A DNA stretch of 42,334 nucleotides from an uncultured Clostridia bacterium. GTDB lineage: Bacteria; Bacillota; Clostridia; TANB77; CAG-508. The stretch spans positions 1-42,334 of the forward strand of contig CALXCM010000007.1 of assembly GCA_944386785.1 (NCBI GenBank), read 5' to 3'. The position numbers and the translations under genes were made by a program. The notes beneath the pieces are model-generated. The model saw only the letters and a list, made by a program, of their open reading frames with translations, did not search any database and was not told the origin of the DNA. Of the stretch, positions 18,179 to 27,122 are shown in pieces (position 1 is the stretch's first letter; every line of letters begins with the position of its first letter).

Positions 18179-19241
18179 TTATAAATCAAAATTTAGGAAA
18201 GGAAAAATATTTATAAATATGTAAGTATAAATTGCAGCAAGAAAACCCTGCAAAATTTTCCCAATAACATATGGCTTTATCGATAAATCTGTTTTAGAAA
18301 CAATACTCCAAACTTGCAAAAGAACAGAGATACCTCCAAAACCGAAGCAAGAATGATGTAAAAATAATATTTAGAGAAATTTTTTTAACAGCAATATTTG
18401 AAATACTACTTATTCCAGAAGTTATTTCTAAAAAACCAGTTAAAAGTGGACCAATAAATGAGCTATCAATGTTTAAAGCGCTAAATAAAGGATTAATAAA
18501 TGTTATAAGCATATTTAAGATTCCACTTGATTTTAAAATAGAAATAATGCTTGCAAATACCACAATAAAACCACCAATAAGAAGAATAGTAGAAATACTA
18601 GATGTTATACTTTTTGATAAAATCTCGCCTAAATTTGATAAAGAAACAGTATTATTTAAAACTTTTTTATTAGATTTAGAAAAACTTTTGTAGTCCTTAG
18701 AGTTGTTACTTTTTTTCCAAAATCTAAATATAATTCCAACAGTAATTGAAGCCAAAACATGAGTAAAAAGAAGTAGTAAGCCAATTGTGGAATTTTTATA
18801 CATTAAAATTCCAACAGTTCCTAAAACAAATAAAGGTCCAGAATTATTTGTAAAACTAAGAAGTCTTTCACATTCTTCTTTACTGCAAATACCATTTTTT
18901 CTAAAGTCACAAGCAATTTTTGCACCAACAGGATACCCAGAAATTAAACCCATAATAAAACAGAAAGCACCTTCTCCTGAAATGTTAAAAATAGGTTTCA
19001 TAAACCTATCTAATAAATGGCCTAAGTAAGAAATTATACTAGTGTTTTGAAGTAATTCTGTTGCCACAAAAAAAGGAAAGAGTGAAGGAATAACAGAAGT
19101 TACAAAAAGTTCTAATCCACTTTTTACAGCAGGTAAATTAGTATTAGAAAAAATAAGCAGTCCTAAAGTAAAAAAAATAAATAAAAAAGTCAAAAAATTC
19201 CTCTTCAATTTAACTGCATATATATTACATTTAGAAAACAT
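18179..19241 (-). CDS. ylbJ: Sporulation integral membrane protein YlbJ, one +1 frameshift at CGG
   Basis: Polytopic membrane protein of the nucleoside-recognition (Gate) family required for spore cortex formation in Bacillus. Frame 0 covers residues 1-299, including GEGAFCFIMGLISGYPVGAKI and FTNNSGPLFVLGTVG, which are family signatures. CGG at 18344-18342 interrupts it; skipping one C gives LLGFGGISVLLQVWSIV, the conserved C-terminal signature, and 353 residues in total, ending at 18179. Frame 0 without shift ends in an unrelated short tail. It is divergent from murB, and the small gene downstream is probably co-transcribed. Confidence 0.87.
18342..18344 (-). other. +1 frameshift site CGG in ylbJ
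   Basis: Minus strand: ttc ttg ctt CGG ttt. Skipping C gives ctt GGT ttt gga ggt atc (L-G-F-G-G-I). This is one of two sites where the +1 codon is GGT. Confidence 0.88.
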
Positions 19242-19347
19242 GAATTTCTCCTTTCCAATATTAATTATATTAATATATTACTAGTTTATGACTTGTAAAA
19301 TATCAAAAAAAATGATATATTATCCTAAGGAAAAAGGAAGTGTTTTT

Positions 19348-20265
19348 TTGGATATAAGAAGTATAATAGAAAAATCAAATTTAAATATAAATAAAGAACA
19401 AATAAAATATAATGAGCCTATGAAAAACCATACAACATTTAAAATAGGCGGACCTGCAGATTGCTATATAATAATAAAAACTAAAGAAGAGCTAAAAGAA
19501 GTACTAATCTTTGCAAAAAAAGAAGAAATTCCAGTAACAATAGTTGGAAATGGAAGCAATTTATTAGTTTTAGATAATGGAATAGAAGGAATAGTATTAA
19601 ATATTAGAATAGATGATGTGAAATTTGAAGAAGATGACGAAAATATTGAAATTAAAGTAGGTGCAGGATACAAATTAAGTATCCTAGGACAAAAATGTCT
19701 TCAAAATGAAATTACAGGGTTTGAAGAATTATCAGGAATACCAGGTACAATTGGTGGAGCAATAATTATGAATGCAGGAGCTCATGGAAAAGAAATGAAA
19801 GATGTAGTAAAAAGTATAAAAGCTTTTGACTACAACGGAAATGAGCACGTATTTTTAAATAAAGATGCAGAATTTGGATATAGAACTAGCATGTTTAAAA
19901 ACAATAAATATATTGTAACAGAAGTTGTTTTAGAACTAAAAAAAGGTTCAAAAGAAGAAATAAAAGAAAAGATGGATGAATTTGCAAAATACAGAAAAGA
20001 AAAACAACCAATAGAAATGCCATCAGCAGGAAGTACATTTAAAAGAGGAGAAGACTTTATCACAGCAAAGCTAATTGATGAAGCAGGGCTTAAAGGATTT
20101 TGCATTGGAGGTGCAGAAGTTTCTAAAAAACATAGTGGATTTGTTGTAAATAAAGGAAATGCAACAGCAAAAGATGTTTTGGATTTAGTAAAATACATTA
20201 AAGAAAAAATAGAAGAAAAATTCCAAAAGAAAATAGAATTAGAAATTAAGATAATAGGAAAATAA
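19348..20265 (+). CDS. murB: UDP-N-acetylenolpyruvoylglucosamine reductase
   Basis: 305 residues from the TTG at 19348 with AAGGAAG upstream; an in-frame ATG at 19288 has no good site. MurB reduces the enolpyruvyl group to give UDP-MurNAc. Visible: THTFKIGG-like FAD site (TTFKIGGPADCYI), VGNGSNLLV, the GIPGTIGGAIIMNAGAHG flavin loop, GYRTSMF and the catalytic-serine segment SAGSTFKRG, with the closing GGAEVSKKHSGFVVN. It is type II by length. Divergent from ylbJ. Repeat R3 separates it from the yvcK-like gene. Confidence 0.93.
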   Translation: MDIRSIIEKSNLNINKEQIKYNEPMKNHTTFKIGGPADCYIIIKTKEELKEVLIFAKKEEIPVTIVGNGSNLLVLDNGIEGIVLNIRIDDVKFEEDDENIEIKVGAGYKLSILGQKCLQNEITGFEELSGIPGTIGGAIIMNAGAHGKEMKDVVKSIKAFDYNGNEHVFLNKDAEFGYRTSMFKNNKYIVTEVVLELKKGSKEEIKEKMDEFAKYRKEKQPIEMPSAGSTFKRGEDFITAKLIDEAGLKGFCIGGAEVSKKHSGFVVNKGNATAKDVLDLVKYIKEKIEEKFQKKIELEIKIIGK

Positions 20266-20282
20266 ATAAGTTAAATGGGAAG

Positions 20283-20337
20283 ATGTGTCCCAAAATGGAC
20301 AAAAATGTCCAAAAGGACCTGTCCCAAATGGACAAAG
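20283..20337 (+). repeat. Repeat R3: three small TGTCC/GGACA hairpins before the yvcK-like gene
   Basis: Tandem short inverted repeats TGTCCCAAAATGGACA, TGTCCAAAAGGAC and TGTCCCAAATGGACA. They end just before the Shine-Dalgarno AAAGGAG and share GACAAAAATG and GTCC words with R4-R6. Confidence 0.65.
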
Positions 20338-20348
20338 GAGTTAGAATA

Positions 20349-21977
20349 ATGAAAGGTTTTTTACAATGGTTTAGATCAAGTACTAAAATGAAAAGATGGA
20401 TGTTTTTAATTTTAATAGGAATAATTCTTTCTTGCTATGGATTAGCAGAAATTCTAGTTATGAAAGAAATCTCATTCCAAGAAGTTGGAAAAGTTGTTGC
20501 AATATTTGTAATAGGTTTTTTAGCAATTGTAATAGGTTTAGTGTTTTTAAATAAAAGAACATTAGAAGTTTTAATAGAATCTACTGATGAAAGAATGGAA
20601 AACAGAAAAAATGTAAATGTAAAATCATTAATATTTAATAAAACTGTTTATGATAAAGGACCAAATATTGTTGTAATCGGTGGAGGAACAGGACTTAATA
20701 CTGTTTTATCAGGACTTAAAAACTATACAAATAATTTAACTGCAATAGTTACAATTTCAGATTATGGAGAAGGTATAACAGAGTCTAGAAAAGAACTTGA
20801 TGTAATGCCTTTAGGAGATGTAAAAGATAGTATTATTTCACTTTCTCAAAAATCAGAAGAAGTAAGTAAATTGTTTAATTATAATTTTACATCAGGAAAA
20901 CTAAAAGGACTTAGTTTTTCAGACATTTACTTTTTAGCTATGCAAAATGTAAATGGTAATTTTGAAGACTCTATAATCAGAAGTAATGAAGTAATAAACA
21001 TGATAGGAAAAGTAATTCCAGTTACTTTAGATGAAATGAATATTACAGCAGAGCTTGCAAATGGTTATATTATTAAAGAAAAATCAAGAATACCAGAAGT
21101 TGTATCAGATAAAGTAACAAAAATTAATAGAATATACTTAAATCCATCAAATTGTAGACCAGCACCAGGAGTAGTAGAAGCTATAAAAAATGCAGATTGT
21201 ATAATAATAGGACCAGGAAGTTTATATACAAATGTTATTCCAAATCTACTTGTAAATGGTGTTGCAAAAGCAATTAAAGAAAGCACAGCAATAAAAGTAT
21301 ATGTAAGCAATATCATGACAGAACCAGGACAAACAGATAATTACACAGTATCAGACCATTTGAATGCCATAATAGACCATTGTGGAAGTGGCATAATAGA
21401 TTATTGTATATATGATACAGGAGAAATTATTCCAGAATTTATTAAAAAATATAACTTAGAAGGACAAGATTTAGTAGAACAAGATATAGAAAAAGTTAAA
21501 GGAATAAAATTCTTACAAAGAAATTTATCAATGATAAAAGATGACCATATTCGTCATGATCCAAGTTTAGTTGCATCATCAATTATAGAATTAATTTGTG
21601 ATGACCTAAAATATCAAGACAAACAAAATGACCCACAATATTTAATGTTAAATACAAAATTAAGAGAAGAAAAAAGAATAAATAAAATAAAGAAAAATAT
21701 GGAAAAGAAGGCTAAAAAAGAAGCTAAAGGAAAGCTTCCAAAAGAACCTAAAAGAAAAAGTAAAAGCAAATTTAGTGACAAATATAGTGAAAGAATTGCA
21801 TCAATAAGAGAAGCAGATAAAAAAGCAAGACAAAGACAAGAAAAAACTAAAAAAGCCAAAAAAACGATAAAAAAAGAACAAATAAAACCTAAAAGTGCAA
21901 GAGGAACAAAAAAGTCTCCTCAAGAGATAAGAGAAGAAATGCTAAAGCAACTGGAGAATAGTAAATATAATCACTAA
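20349..21977 (+). CDS. YvcK/CofD-like protein with N-terminal membrane anchor
   Basis: 542 residues from ATG 20349 (AAAGGAG upstream). Two N-terminal helices (about 17-37 and 48-70) precede a CofD-like/YvcK domain. That domain has VVIGGGTGLNTVLSGLK at about residue 116, SDYGEGITESRK, PLGDVKDSI and IIGPGSLYTNVIPNLLV. YvcK binds UDP-sugars and links central metabolism to cell-wall synthesis and shape. The membrane anchor is a known variant in some clostridia. The C-terminal about 110 residues are Lys/Arg-rich and low complexity. ATC GGT in the glycine loop shows that TCGGT is harmless out of phase. Position after murB fits a cell-wall role. Confidence 0.85.
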   Translation: MKGFLQWFRSSTKMKRWMFLILIGIILSCYGLAEILVMKEISFQEVGKVVAIFVIGFLAIVIGLVFLNKRTLEVLIESTDERMENRKNVNVKSLIFNKTVYDKGPNIVVIGGGTGLNTVLSGLKNYTNNLTAIVTISDYGEGITESRKELDVMPLGDVKDSIISLSQKSEEVSKLFNYNFTSGKLKGLSFSDIYFLAMQNVNGNFEDSIIRSNEVINMIGKVIPVTLDEMNITAELANGYIIKEKSRIPEVVSDKVTKINRIYLNPSNCRPAPGVVEAIKNADCIIIGPGSLYTNVIPNLLVNGVAKAIKESTAIKVYVSNIMTEPGQTDNYTVSDHLNAIIDHCGSGIIDYCIYDTGEIIPEFIKKYNLEGQDLVEQDIEKVKGIKFLQRNLSMIKDDHIRHDPSLVASSIIELICDDLKYQDKQNDPQYLMLNTKLREEKRINKIKKNMEKKAKKEAKGKLPKEPKRKSKSKFSDKYSERIASIREADKKARQRQEKTKKAKKTIKKEQIKPKSARGTKKSPQEIREEMLKQLENSKYNH

Positions 21978-21992
21978 TTTAGGAGGAAATAT

Positions 21993-24029
21993 ATGGAGAT
22001 TACAAAAGAAAAACTAAATTTAGAAGAAGGACTAACAAAAGAATGGCTAATTACAAATGGAATAGGTGGCTTTAGTTCATCAACAATAATAGGAGCAAAT
22101 ACAAGAAAATATCATGGACTTCTAATAGCTCCGCTTACACCACCTGCAAGAAGATTTTTGATATTATCAAAACTAGATGAAAGTTTAGAAACAAGAGGAA
22201 GAAAATATGACTTATATACAAATATATGTAAAGAATATATTTCTTCTGGATATAAATATCAAGAAAGTTTTGAAAAATCATATGTTCCAGTATTTAAATA
22301 TAAAGCAGGAGGAGTAGAAATATCAAAAATTATTTGTATGGAATATGGGAAAAATACTGTAGTTGTATATTACAAAATAAGAACAGGTAGTGCAAAAGCA
22401 AAACTAACATTAGCCCCAATTGTAAACTTTAGAGATTTTCATACAATGAGTACAGACCACTATTTCAACATTTATCAAGATATAAGTGGAAATAAAGTTA
22501 AAATGATAATAGATGGAAACTCTCAAACACCGGTATATATGTATATTTCTCAAGGAAAGTATATAAAACATGAAAATGATAACTTTAAAAACATGTTTTA
22601 TGTAGAAGAAGAAAAAAGAGGATTTTATCCAGAAGAAAATCATGGAGTACCAGGAGTTTATGAAATAGAAATTCCAGCAAAAACAGAAAAAGATATTTCA
22701 TTTATATGTTCATTTGAAAATAACATTGAAGAAATAGATGGGAAAAAAGTAATAAGTTCAGAAATAGAAAGATTAGAAAAGTTATTTAATAGTTCATTAT
22801 TAATAGATTTTAAAAATGACAAAAAAACTAAAGAAGAATTAGAAAATGAAATGTTGATAAAAACATATCTTCATGCAGCAGATAATTTTATAGTAAATAG
22901 ACCAAGTTTTGATTTGCATACAATAATTGCAGGATATCCATGGTTTTTAGATTGGGGAAGAGATAGTTTAATTGCATATGAAGGGTTAGTTTTAATTCCA
23001 AAAAGATTTGATATAGCAAAAGAGGTACTACTTACCCTAGTAAGAGATACAAAATTTGGACTAGTTCCAAATGGATACTCAGGTTATGATAATAGACCAT
23101 TATATAATAGTTCAGATGCATCTTTATTGTTATTTGAACAAGTACAAAAATATATAGACTATACAGGAGACTATAAATTTGTAAAAGAATATTTGTATGA
23201 TGTGTTAGAAAATATAATAGATAGTTATTGTGGAAAAATAGATGTAGATGAAAATAACATTTACTTAGATGGAGATGGATTAATTTCATCAGGTACAGAA
23301 AACACACAAAATACATGGATGGATGTAAAATATGATGGAAAAGCAATAACACCAAGAAACGGGAAAACAGTAGAATTAAATAGCTTATGGTATAATGCAA
23401 ATATGATAATGGCAGATTTAAGTAGAAAATTGGGTCATTTCATAAAAGGAGCAAAATATAAAGAACTTGCAGATAATTGTAAATATTCATTTAACCTTAA
23501 ATTCTACAACAAAGAAACAGGTTGCCTATATGATGTGTTAGGAGATGGAAAAATAAGACCAAACCAATTATTTGCATTAAGTTTAACATACCCTGTGTTA
23601 GACCCTCAATCAGAAGAAGCAAAATCTGTAATAAAAGTTGTAGAAACAATGCTTTTAAATCCATATGGTTTAAAAACTTTGGCAAAAGGATATCCAGGCT
23701 ATGTAGAAGAATATAGTGGTAGCCCTAAAAAAAGAGATAAAAGTTATCACCAAGGAATTACTTGGGTTTGGCTTTTAGGACTATACTATGACTCACTAAA
23801 AAACATGCAAAAATATGCAAAAAAAAGGGAAGAAAAAACAGAATTAAAGAAAAAAATATTAGACTTTTGTACAAAAACAAATAGTACTTTCAAAAAAGAA
23901 TTATTTGAAAGAGGTTGCATAGGAGGAATTGCAGAAATATATGATTCTAAACCTCCATACTTACCAAAAGGAGCAATAAACCAAGCTTGGAGTATTGCAG
24001 AAGTATTTAGAATAATATTAAACAAATAA
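21993..24029 (+). CDS. Amylo-alpha-1,6-glucosidase (glycogen debranching enzyme, archaeal/bacterial type)
   Basis: 678 residues. N-terminal GDE_N domain starts EWLITNGIGGFSSSTIIGANTRKYHGLL, and the C-terminal (alpha/alpha)6 GH-like domain includes PWFLDWGRDSLIAYEGL, NTWMDVKYDGKAITPRNGK and YHQGITWVWLLGLY. These contain the acidic residues of the family. It removes alpha-1,6 branches from glycogen and alpha-glucan stores. Strong AGGAGG site and 15-base gap from the yvcK-like gene indicate one operon. Granulose-type storage often supports sporulation, but no glg genes are in the window. Confidence 0.9.
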   Translation: MEITKEKLNLEEGLTKEWLITNGIGGFSSSTIIGANTRKYHGLLIAPLTPPARRFLILSKLDESLETRGRKYDLYTNICKEYISSGYKYQESFEKSYVPVFKYKAGGVEISKIICMEYGKNTVVVYYKIRTGSAKAKLTLAPIVNFRDFHTMSTDHYFNIYQDISGNKVKMIIDGNSQTPVYMYISQGKYIKHENDNFKNMFYVEEEKRGFYPEENHGVPGVYEIEIPAKTEKDISFICSFENNIEEIDGKKVISSEIERLEKLFNSSLLIDFKNDKKTKEELENEMLIKTYLHAADNFIVNRPSFDLHTIIAGYPWFLDWGRDSLIAYEGLVLIPKRFDIAKEVLLTLVRDTKFGLVPNGYSGYDNRPLYNSSDASLLLFEQVQKYIDYTGDYKFVKEYLYDVLENIIDSYCGKIDVDENNIYLDGDGLISSGTENTQNTWMDVKYDGKAITPRNGKTVELNSLWYNANMIMADLSRKLGHFIKGAKYKELADNCKYSFNLKFYNKETGCLYDVLGDGKIRPNQLFALSLTYPVLDPQSEEAKSVIKVVETMLLNPYGLKTLAKGYPGYVEEYSGSPKKRDKSYHQGITWVWLLGLYYDSLKNMQKYAKKREEKTELKKKILDFCTKTNSTFKKELFERGCIGGIAEIYDSKPPYLPKGAINQAWSIAEVFRIILNK

Positions 24030-24064
24030 AAAGGCAATAAGAAAGAATAAAGGAAGAAAATAAA

Positions 24065-24552
24065 ATGAGAATATTAGGAATAGATCCGGGTTTTGCAATA
24101 ACCCGGATATAGTGTAATTGACTATATAGGAAATAAATTCAAACTTTTAACATCTGGAGCAATACTAACTAATGCTCGGAGAATCTTTTCCATTAAGATT
24201 AGAAAAAATATACAGAGACTTAAATGAAATAATAAATAAATATAACCCAGATGCAATGTCAATAGAAGAACTTTTCTTTAATAACAATGCAAAAACAGCA
24301 ATAAATGTAGCTCAAGCAAGAGGCGTGATTTTAATGACAGCAAGAATTAATTCTTTAGATATTTTTGAATACACACCACTTCAAGTAAAACAAGCTGTAA
24401 CTGGTTATGGAAGAGCAGATAAAATACAAGTACAAAGAATGGTAAAAATGATACTAAACGAAGAAAAATTACCAAAGCTAGATGACATAACAGACAGCAT
24501 GGCAATAGCGATATGTCATGCACATTCAGCAAAATTTTCGCAAAAACTTTGA
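24065..24552 (+). CDS. ruvC: Holliday junction endonuclease RuvC, two +1 frameshifts at CGG
   Basis: 161 residues when two C bases are skipped. Frame 0 begins MRILGIDPGFAIT and meets CGG at 24104, immediately before an in-frame TAG; skipping gives TGYSVIDYIG. The next CGG at 24177 follows AILTNA; skipping gives GESFPLRLEKIY. The catalytic acids are present (D7, the SIEELFF glutamate, and the aspartates of DDITDSMAIA). Length and all RuvC signatures are then normal. Both decoded residues are Gly, and G14 of TGY is conserved in RuvC. An ORF caller would see only the last 126 residues. It is followed by R4 and holA. Confidence 0.94.
24104..24106 (+). other. +1 frameshift site CGG (first) in ruvC
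   Basis: gca ata acc CGG ata TAG. Skipping C gives acc GGA tat agt gta (T-G-Y-S-V), conserved in RuvC. Without the shift the next codon but one is a stop. Confidence 0.94.
24177..24179 (+). other. +1 frameshift site CGG (second) in ruvC
   Basis: act aat gct CGG aga. Skipping C gives gct GGA gaa tct ttt (A-G-E-S-F). Confidence 0.9.
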
Positions 24553-24556
24553 GAAT

Positions 24557-24596
24557 TTTTGAGACAAAAATGCTTAAGTCCCTCTTTGTCTCAAAA
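24557..24596 (+). repeat. Repeat R4: 12-bp-arm inverted repeat before holA
   Basis: Perfect arms TTTTGAGACAAA (24557-24568) and TTTGTCTCAAAA (24585-24596), loop containing AATGCTTAAGTCCC. Only one mismatch to R5 over about 33 bases. It lies between the ruvC stop and the holA Shine-Dalgarno. Confidence 0.85.
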
Positions 24597-24609
24597 GAAA
24601 GGAAGAAAA

Positions 24610-25637
24610 ATGGTTACTATAGAAAGCTTAGAAAAAGAACTAAAAGAAAATAAACTAAATAGCATATATCTGCTTTATGGAGAAGAACTATTTCTTTTAG
24701 AAAATTCTTTAAATAAAATAAGAAAAATATTTGGAGAATGTATAAAAGGAATAAACTATATTTTAATAGATGAAACTAATTTAAATAGGTTAGTTTCAGA
24801 ACTAGAAACTCCTGCTTTTGGATATGAAAAGAAGTTAATAATTGTAAGAAATTCTGGGCTTTTAAAAAAAGAAGGAAAAAGAAAAAATCAAGAATTAGTA
24901 AAGTTAAGAGAGAATTTTGTAGAATATATTAAAGAAAATATAGAACTTATTAAACAAAGTATAATCTTAGTAATCATAGAAGAAGATGTAGATACAAAGC
25001 AAGAGGCATTTAAAGTAATAGAAAAATGTGGGACTGTTTGTGAGTTTAAACCTCAAAATCCAATGCAACTAGAAAAAAGACTAAAAGCAATATGTAATCG
25101 GATATAAAGTAGAAATAGATAGTAATACTATAAAATATTTTATAGAGTCTTGCCGGAACAAATATGCAAGAATTAATAAATGAAATAAGAAAATTAATAG
25201 AATATGCAAGGCCAGGGGGAACAATTACAAAAGAGGTAATAGACATACTTTCAATAAAAAAATTAGAAAGTGTAATATTTGACTTAACAGATACTTTAGG
25301 AAAAAAAGATACAAAAAAAGCCTTAGAAGTCTTGCAAAACTTAATATATCAAAAAGAGCCATTACAAAAAATCTTAATTACTTTATATAACCATTTTAAG
25401 AAGATATATTTAACTAAAATTGCAACAAAAGAAAATAAAAACATAGCTCAAAGTTTAAATTTAAAACCAAATCAAACTTTTTTAGTAAAAAAATATCAGA
25501 TGCAATCAAAGTATTTTAAAGAAAATGAATTAAAAATAATTTTGCAAAGTTTAAGAGATTTAGACTATAAATATAAAATAGGAGAAATTGACTTACAAGT
25601 TGGATTAGAAAGCATACTTTGTACATATTGCTCTTAA
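24610..25637 (+). CDS. holA: DNA polymerase III subunit delta, two +1 frameshifts at CGG
   Basis: 341 residues when two C bases are skipped, the normal HolA length. The delta subunit opens the beta clamp in the clamp loader. The start ATG at 24610 follows AAAGGAAG; the N-terminus KLNSIYLLYGEELFLLENSL is characteristic. CGG at 25099 (aat CGG ata TAA) would otherwise stop the chain, and CGG at 25154 follows. After both shifts the chain reads CNGYKVEI ... IESCGTNMQELINEIRKLIEYA, matching the usual GTNMRLIxNELEKL segment of HolA. The C-terminal collar domain is intact (KEPLQKILITLYNHFKKI). holA normally precedes rpsT, but here sleB follows. Confidence 0.9.
25099..25101 (+). other. +1 frameshift site CGG (first) in holA
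   Basis: ata tgt aat CGG ata TAA. Skipping C gives aat GGA tat aaa gta (N-G-Y-K-V); the frame-0 alternative is an immediate stop. Confidence 0.9.
25154..25156 (+). other. +1 frameshift site CGG (second) in holA
   Basis: gag tct tgc CGG aac, in phase in the frame made by the first shift. Skipping C gives tgc GGA aca aat atg (C-G-T-N-M), matching the conserved GTNM-type segment. Confidence 0.9.
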
Positions 25638-25695
25638 AATATAGAAAATCAAAAAAGATAAATTTATAAAGAAAATATAAAACCTGAATAATAAT

Positions 25696-25750
25696 AACCT
25701 TTCTTGAGAAAAATAAGAATAATTAGATTATTTTATCAAGGAAGGTTTTT
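25696..25750 (+). promoter_or_regulatory. Hairpin that sequesters the sleB ribosome binding site
   Basis: AACCTTTCTTGA (25696-25707) pairs with TCAAGGAAGGTT (25736-25747) over 12 bp with one G-U pair. It is followed by TTTTT and, two bases later, the sleB ATG. The AAGGAAGG Shine-Dalgarno is inside the right arm. It could act as terminator or translational lock. Confidence 0.65.
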
Positions 25751-25751
25751 T

Positions 25752-26486
25752 ATGGTTAAAAATAATATTTTAGAAAAAAGCAATAAAAAAGTAAGTGTAA
25801 GAAGTAGAAAAGGGAAAATAATTTTAATAATTTTACTTATTTTAATTACAATTTCAGGAATCTTTATATTTTCTTTTGAAAATAGCGAAGTAGAAGCTTT
25901 ATCTAAATATGGCTCTAGAGGAGAAGAAGTAAAACAAATCCAAACAAAACTTAAAAGATGGGGATATTATAACGGAAATGTAGATGGAATTTATGGAAGT
26001 CAGACTCAAGAAGCAGTAAGATATTTTCAAAGGAAAAATGGGCTTTCAGTAGATGGGATTGCAGGACCAAAAACACTAGAAGCAATGGGTATCTATAGTT
26101 CAAGTTCTAATAATTCTTCATCATCTACAACTAATTCAAATGATGTGAATTTACTTGCAAGAGTTATATATGGAGAAGCAAGAGGAGAGCCATATACAGG
26201 GCAAGTTGCAGTAGGAGCAGTTGTACTAAATAGAGTAAAATCAAGTTCATTTCCAAATACAATATCTGGTGTAATATATCAGTCAGGAGCATTTGATGCA
26301 GTAAAAGATGGACAAATAAATTTATCTCCTGATTCGACAGCAAAAAAAGCAGCACAAGATGCTCTAAATGGATGGGACCCTAGTAATGGTGCGATTTATT
26401 ACTTTAACCCAGCAACAGCAACAAATAAATGGATATGGTCAAGACCAATGACTGTGACAATAGGAAAGCATAGGTTTTGTAAATAG
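25752..26486 (+). CDS. sleB: Spore cortex-lytic enzyme SleB
   Basis: 244 residues from ATG 25752. N-terminal membrane/signal helix (about 24-44), then a peptidoglycan-binding domain (SRGEEVKQIQTKLKRWGYYNG ... DGIAGPKTLEAM) at about 50-115. A Ser/Asn linker and a CwlJ-type hydrolase domain follow (NLLARVIYGEARGEPYTGQVAVGAVVLNRV) with the catalytic Glu in YGEARGE. SleB cleaves muramic-delta-lactam cortex during germination. Its Shine-Dalgarno is buried in a hairpin, which may limit expression from upstream read-through. ypeB does not follow; a terminator follows. Confidence 0.9.
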   Translation: MVKNNILEKSNKKVSVRSRKGKIILIILLILITISGIFIFSFENSEVEALSKYGSRGEEVKQIQTKLKRWGYYNGNVDGIYGSQTQEAVRYFQRKNGLSVDGIAGPKTLEAMGIYSSSSNNSSSSTTNSNDVNLLARVIYGEARGEPYTGQVAVGAVVLNRVKSSSFPNTISGVIYQSGAFDAVKDGQINLSPDSTAKKAAQDALNGWDPSNGAIYYFNPATATNKWIWSRPMTVTIGKHRFCK

Positions 26487-26509
26487 AATTTGAAGTGAAA
26501 TTTGTGAGC

Positions 26510-26537
26510 AGAAGTTTCTTTAGATAGAGGCTTCTTT
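26510..26537 (+). terminator. Terminator after sleB
   Basis: AGAAGTTTCT / AGAGGCTTCT pairs along ten positions with two G-U pairs, then TTTTT. Confidence 0.75.
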
Positions 26538-26553
26538 TTATATTACTTTTTCC

Positions 26554-26582
26554 TTGACAAAAAAACATCTAATTGATAATAT
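26554..26582 (+). promoter_or_regulatory. Near-consensus sigma-A promoter for the yqeG-like operon
   Basis: TTGACA (26554-26559), 17 bases, TAATAT (26577-26582), 38 bases before the TTG start of the next gene. Confidence 0.85.
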
Positions 26583-26619
26583 ATATTTGAAAAAATAGAC
26601 AAAATTGGAGGAATAAATT

Positions 26620-27120
26620 TTGATTTATCCAGATGCATATTTTAATAAAGTAGAGGAAATAACAATCGAATTTTTAAATAAAAATAAAATAAAAGCATTA
26701 ATATTAGATATAGATAATACACTAATAGACTATAGTAAAATAATGACTTCAAGTGTGGAAAATTGGGCAAAAAATTTAAAAGGTCAAGGAGTAAAAATAT
26801 ATATATTATCAAATTCAAACAAAAAGAAAAAAGTAGAAAATATAGCAAAAATACTTGATGTACCATATATATATTTTGGGAAAAAACCTCTTAAAATGGG
26901 ATTTAAAAAAGCTAAAAAAGAATTAAAAGAAAATTCTAAAAATATAGCAGTAGTAGGAGATCAAATATTTACAGATATAATTGGTGGAAACAGATGCAAA
27001 ATGTTTACAATTCTAGTAGAACCAATAAATGAAAAAGACTTTTGGTACACTAGATGGAAAAGACCAATAGAAAATAAGATAAAAGAAAAAATAAGAAAAA
27101 TGCAAAAGATAGGAGAATAA
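26620..27120 (+). CDS. YqeG family HAD-type phosphatase
   Basis: 166 residues from a TTG start with TGGAGG upstream. HAD motif I is DIDNTLID (about residues 29-36), motif II SNSN (about 67) and motif IV VGDQIFTDIIGGNR (about 113-126). Length and motif spacing fit the YqeG/TIGR01668 family, which groups with phosphatidylglycerophosphate phosphatases in some lineages. A strong promoter upstream and a two-base gap to the prepilin peptidase gene define an operon that continues to pepP. Confidence 0.85.
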   Translation: MIYPDAYFNKVEEITIEFLNKNKIKALILDIDNTLIDYSKIMTSSVENWAKNLKGQGVKIYILSNSNKKKKVENIAKILDVPYIYFGKKPLKMGFKKAKKELKENSKNIAVVGDQIFTDIIGGNRCKMFTILVEPINEKDFWYTRWKRPIENKIKEKIRKMQKIGE

Positions 27121-27122
27121 AA

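Noticed and set aside
20680..20690. ATC GGT in the yvcK-like gene as another shift site
   Set aside because: CGG is out of phase there and the protein is continuous without a shift.
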